Shown here: positions 8,837 through 11,074 of the stretch, piece after piece | Numbering within the stretch: the stretch's first letter is position 1 | How the letters are laid out: each line of letters begins with the position of its first letter | Assembly: GCA_023453125.1 (NCBI GenBank) | Contig: JAEXUB010000035.1 | Span: 1 to 11,074 of the forward strand | Reading direction: 5' to 3' | Length of the DNA stretch: 11,074 nt | Origin: Bacteroidota bacterium | Lineage (GTDB): Bacteria > Bacteroidota > Ignavibacteria > Ignavibacteriales > Melioribacteraceae | Position numbers and translations under genes: made by a program | Notes under the pieces: model-generated | Told to the model about the DNA's origin: nothing | Databases searched by the model: none | Seen by the model: only the letters and a program-made list of their open reading frames with translations

Positions 8837-8842
8837 ACGGAG
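8837..8842 (+). promoter_or_regulatory. Ribosome binding site deciding a GTG start
   Basis: The sequence ACGGAG lies 7 bases before the GTG at 8850. The GTG opens directly into a Lys-Lys signal peptide, which makes it the only sensible start: no ATG precedes it in frame between the upstream stop (8833-8835) and here. The same CGGAG core precedes the second GH3 gene at 6236-6240. Confidence 0.7.
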
Positions 8843-8849
8843 AGTTTAA

Positions 8850-10826
8850 GTGAAGAAAATATTCCTGATACTATTATTTCTTCCGGTTGTGCTTGTCTGC
8901 CAGCAATCAGCGCGCTGGCAGATAAATAATGACGGAAGCATTACCTGGAAAATTAAAGAGGGAGAAACCCATTCCGACCATATTGAAATGAGCGGCAGAA
9001 AAGTCTCAACGGTTGTGCGCTACAAGGTTAACAGTAACGGCTCATTTGAAATGAGCCGGAGCGTTGTATGGCCTATGCTCAGGACTATCCCTAATAATAC
9101 GCACGCAAGCCTTACAAGAAGATTTGCATGGGATATCCCTTCAATGCTTATTGTAAACGGCAGGGCGCCTGCAAATGAAAAGGTTAAGTCGGTTACTCTT
9201 AACGGCATAATGAAGGTCGAAAGCTCATTTGAACAGGGAATCGAAATGACCCGGCTGATGTTTCCCTCATATCTTCTGCCTGTCTGGTGCGAAAAATATA
9301 CAATAAAGAATACCGGTAAGAAAGCTGTAACTATTGAGATTCCCGGGATTAATACGAGATATTCAACATTAAAGGAGTCCGGAGTAGAAGGGAGCTATTA
9401 TCCTACAGTAACGTTTACGAATTCCGGGGCCCACAAATTAGAACCGGGCAGCGAACTCTCTTTCTCTCTCTTCTTTACAGGAAATAAGGAAGGGGAAAAT
9501 ATTACCACAGATATAGAAAAGGAAATTAAAGAGAGGCTTGAACTCCTTAGCATCCTTAAAGAGAAACTTATACTTGACACTCCGGATAAAGTGCTTAACA
9601 CGGCTTTCGCATTCGCAAAGATAAGAGGTTCTGAGAGTATTTATGAAACAAAAGGGGGATTTATGCACGGCCCCGGCGGTGAGTCCTATTACGCCGCAAT
9701 ATGGGCAAACGACCAGGCTGAGTATATCGGGCCATTTTTCCCATATCTTGGATATGATATTGGGAATAATGCCTCGCTTAACGCATACCGGCATTTTGCG
9801 CGCTTTATGAATCCGGAATACAAGCCAATTCCAAGTTCCATAATAGCCGAAGGGCTCGATATCTGGAATGGCGCAGGGGACCGGGGAGACCAGGCAATGA
9901 TTGCTTATGGCGCGGCACGCTATGCGCTTGTACGCGGCGACAAAAAAGAAGCAGAGGAATTGTGGCCATTAATCGAATGGTGCCTTGAATACTGCAGGAG
10001 AAAAATAAACAAAGCCGGTGTGGTAGCCTCCGATTCGGATGAACTTGAAGGGAGATTCCCGGCGGGGGATGCTAACCTTTGCACTTCTTCTCTCTATTAC
10101 GATGCTCTCCGCTCGGCAGTTTATCTCGGAAAAGAACTTAAGAAGCCTTCATCGAAGATGAAAGAATATACTAAGGAGGCGGACGAACTTAAGAAAAATA
10201 TTGAAAAGCATTTCGGATTTAATATGAAGGGGTTTGAAACCTACCGGTATTACGATGGAAACGATAAACTCCGCGCCTGGATATGCATTCCTCTTACTGT
10301 TGATATATTTGACCGAAAGGAAGGAACTATTAATGCACTCTTTTCTCCCGCATTATGGACTCAGGACGGACTTGCATCGCAGGAGGGGGATAAGACATTC
10401 TGGGACAGGTCAACTCTTTATGCGCTAAGGGGAGTATTGGCCGCAGGAGAGACAGAGAAGGCAATTAGTTATCTTAAATATTATTCGGAAAGGAGACTCC
10501 TTGGCGATCACGTTCCGTATCCCGTTGAAGCATATCCGGAAGGCAATCAGAGGCACCTATCCGCCGAGAGCGGATTGTACTGCCGGGTTTATACGGAGGG
10601 GCTTTTCGGAATAAGGCCTGCCGGATTGAATTCATTTAATCTGACTCCGCGCCTTCCAATGGAATGGGATTATATGAACCTGAAAAATATAAATGGATTC
10701 GGAAGGGAATTCGATATTAATATCAAACGGAGCGGAGAAAAAATTGAGGTCGAGATAGTTCCTAAGGATGGGAAAAGAATAGTAAAAAAGATTAAACCGG
10801 GGGAAACTCTGGAAGTTGAACTTTGA
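8850..10826 (+). CDS. Secreted six-hairpin-type putative glycosidase, family unassigned
   Basis: A 658-residue exported protein I cannot place in a named family. It starts at GTG with a signal peptide (KKIFLILLFLPVVLVC-QQ, residues 1-17). Residues 20-210 are beta-rich (DGSITWKIKEG, YTIKNTGKKAVTIEIPG), a charged helical linker follows (about 215-240), and residues 245-590 are helical with glycine- and aromatic-rich loops typical of (alpha/alpha)6 enzymes. These loops include GGESYYAAIWANDQAEY (276-292), AEGLDIWNGAGDRGDQAM (333-350), DSDELEGRFPAGDANL (395-410), FWDRSTLY (517-524) and the SAESGLYCRVYTEGLFGIRP stretch (571-590). A short beta tail (about 592-658) ends the chain. Beta-sandwich, linker, barrel and tail in this order are known from clan GH-L and from GH78- and GH95-like enzymes; TEGLFGIRPAG...LTPRLP resembles the end of such barrels. 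Candidate acidic residues are Asp288, Glu291, Glu398, Glu400, Asp519 and Glu573. Context supports a glycan substrate. A role as a glycosidase is inference from fold and neighbours; a lyase or epimerase-like activity is not excluded. Confidence 0.72.
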   Translation: MKKIFLILLFLPVVLVCQQSARWQINNDGSITWKIKEGETHSDHIEMSGRKVSTVVRYKVNSNGSFEMSRSVVWPMLRTIPNNTHASLTRRFAWDIPSMLIVNGRAPANEKVKSVTLNGIMKVESSFEQGIEMTRLMFPSYLLPVWCEKYTIKNTGKKAVTIEIPGINTRYSTLKESGVEGSYYPTVTFTNSGAHKLEPGSELSFSLFFTGNKEGENITTDIEKEIKERLELLSILKEKLILDTPDKVLNTAFAFAKIRGSESIYETKGGFMHGPGGESYYAAIWANDQAEYIGPFFPYLGYDIGNNASLNAYRHFARFMNPEYKPIPSSIIAEGLDIWNGAGDRGDQAMIAYGAARYALVRGDKKEAEELWPLIEWCLEYCRRKINKAGVVASDSDELEGRFPAGDANLCTSSLYYDALRSAVYLGKELKKPSSKMKEYTKEADELKKNIEKHFGFNMKGFETYRYYDGNDKLRAWICIPLTVDIFDRKEGTINALFSPALWTQDGLASQEGDKTFWDRSTLYALRGVLAAGETEKAISYLKYYSERRLLGDHVPYPVEAYPEGNQRHLSAESGLYCRVYTEGLFGIRPAGLNSFNLTPRLPMEWDYMNLKNINGFGREFDINIKRSGEKIEVEIVPKDGKRIVKKIKPGETLEVEL

Positions 10827-10828
10827 AT

Positions 10829-10860
10829 AAAAACCGCCCCGGAAGGGGCGGTTTGGTTTT
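10829..10860. terminator. Bidirectional intrinsic terminator between convergent genes
   Basis: A perfect 10-bp stem, aaaccgcccc (10831-10840) with ggggcggttt (10845-10854), closes over a GGAA tetraloop. It lies 4 bases after the operon's last stop codon. Reading rightward the stem is followed by ggtttt; reading leftward it runs into TTTTTATT, a better T tract. It should end both the five-gene operon and the minus-strand gene that stops at 10864. Confidence 0.93.
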
Positions 10861-10863
10861 AAA

Positions 10864-11074
10864 TTACTTTTCGGCGATTACAAGCATTTCATAATCATTC
10901 GGTGTAAGAATATCAGAACGGCTGAAAGCACCCAATTTGGCGCCGTAAATATCAATCTTCCTGAATCCGAGAGTTTTTAAATACCAGGTGATTTCGGATG
11001 GCGCATAATATCTTTCGGTGCATTTAATTATTCTTTTTTGTCCAAGGTCATCAGGCACTTCAACGGTTGAATTT
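10864..11074 (-). CDS. C-terminal end of probable SAM-dependent methyltransferase
   Basis: Only the last 70 residues are visible; the frame stays open to the window edge (N-S-T-V-E-V-P-D-D...), so the gtg at 11058 is not necessarily the start. The segment ERYYAPSEITWYLKTLGF is the pattern seen before the last strands of class I SAM-dependent methyltransferases of the Methyltransf_11/25 kind, and it is followed by the strand IDIYGAKLG and the final strand YEMLVIAEK. The SAM-binding motif would lie outside the window, so neither substrate nor activity can be judged. It runs convergent to the glycan operon and is probably unrelated to it. The product would be cytoplasmic. Confidence 0.65.
   Translation of the reverse strand, partial: NSTVEVPDDLGQKRIIKCTERYYAPSEITWYLKTLGFRKIDIYGAKLGAFSRSDILTPNDYEMLVIAEK

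Noticed and set aside
8850..8906. Possible lipoprotein signal in the last gene of the operon (Cys17)
   Set aside because: The residues before Cys are Val-Leu-Val, without the small residue a lipobox needs at -1, and Cys-Gln-Gln matches the Ala-Gln-Gln cleavage region of the neighbouring signal peptides.

Overview
The window holds most of one five-gene plus-strand operon of glycan-active enzymes, a bidirectional terminator, and the tail of an unrelated minus-strand gene. The host looks like a Gram-negative of the Bacteroidota/Ignavibacteriota-Chlorobi kind. The reasons are the moderate GC, four consecutive products with short signal peptides ending in Ala-Gln or Cys-Gln, PA14-containing GH3 enzymes, and a 'glutaminase-like' DUF4964/DUF5127/DUF4965/DUF1793 protein, a family common in that superphylum. 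Clear purine-rich ribosome binding sites of the GGAG type precede several genes. That fits Ignavibacteriota-like lineages slightly better than classical Bacteroidales, but the taxonomic call is inference.

Layout: positions 1-1158 are the catalytic part of a GH27 alpha-galactosidase whose 5' end lies outside the window. Then come a DUF5127/DUF4965 glutaminase-like protein with an extra C-terminal beta-sandwich (1180-3738), a GH3 beta-glucosidase-type enzyme with an inserted PA14 domain (3752-6220), a second GH3 of the beta-xylosidase-like subfamily, also with a PA14 insert (6247-8835), and a secreted protein that looks like a six-hairpin (alpha/alpha)6 glycosidase I cannot assign to a family (8850-10826). 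Gaps between genes are only 13-26 bp, with no room for internal promoters, so one transcript is likely. A strong GC-rich hairpin with T tracts on both sides (10829-10860) ends the operon. It also serves the convergent gene at 10864-11074, the C-terminal end of a probable SAM-dependent methyltransferase.

Working model: all five products are probably exported, the first by inference since its N-terminus is missing. The three recognisable hydrolases are exo-acting, removing alpha-galactosyl, beta-glucosyl and beta-xylosyl (or alpha-arabinosyl) ends. No endo-enzyme, transporter or regulator is visible. The set therefore looks like a periplasmic module that trims a branched oligosaccharide or a glycoconjugate. 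The two proteins without a clear substrate, the glutaminase-like one and the last one, are the most interesting because their position suggests they act on the same glycan. I found no mobile element, CRISPR array, RNA gene or frameshift. No stretch longer than 30 bp between the first and last base is left without a gene, except the 37-bp terminator gap.
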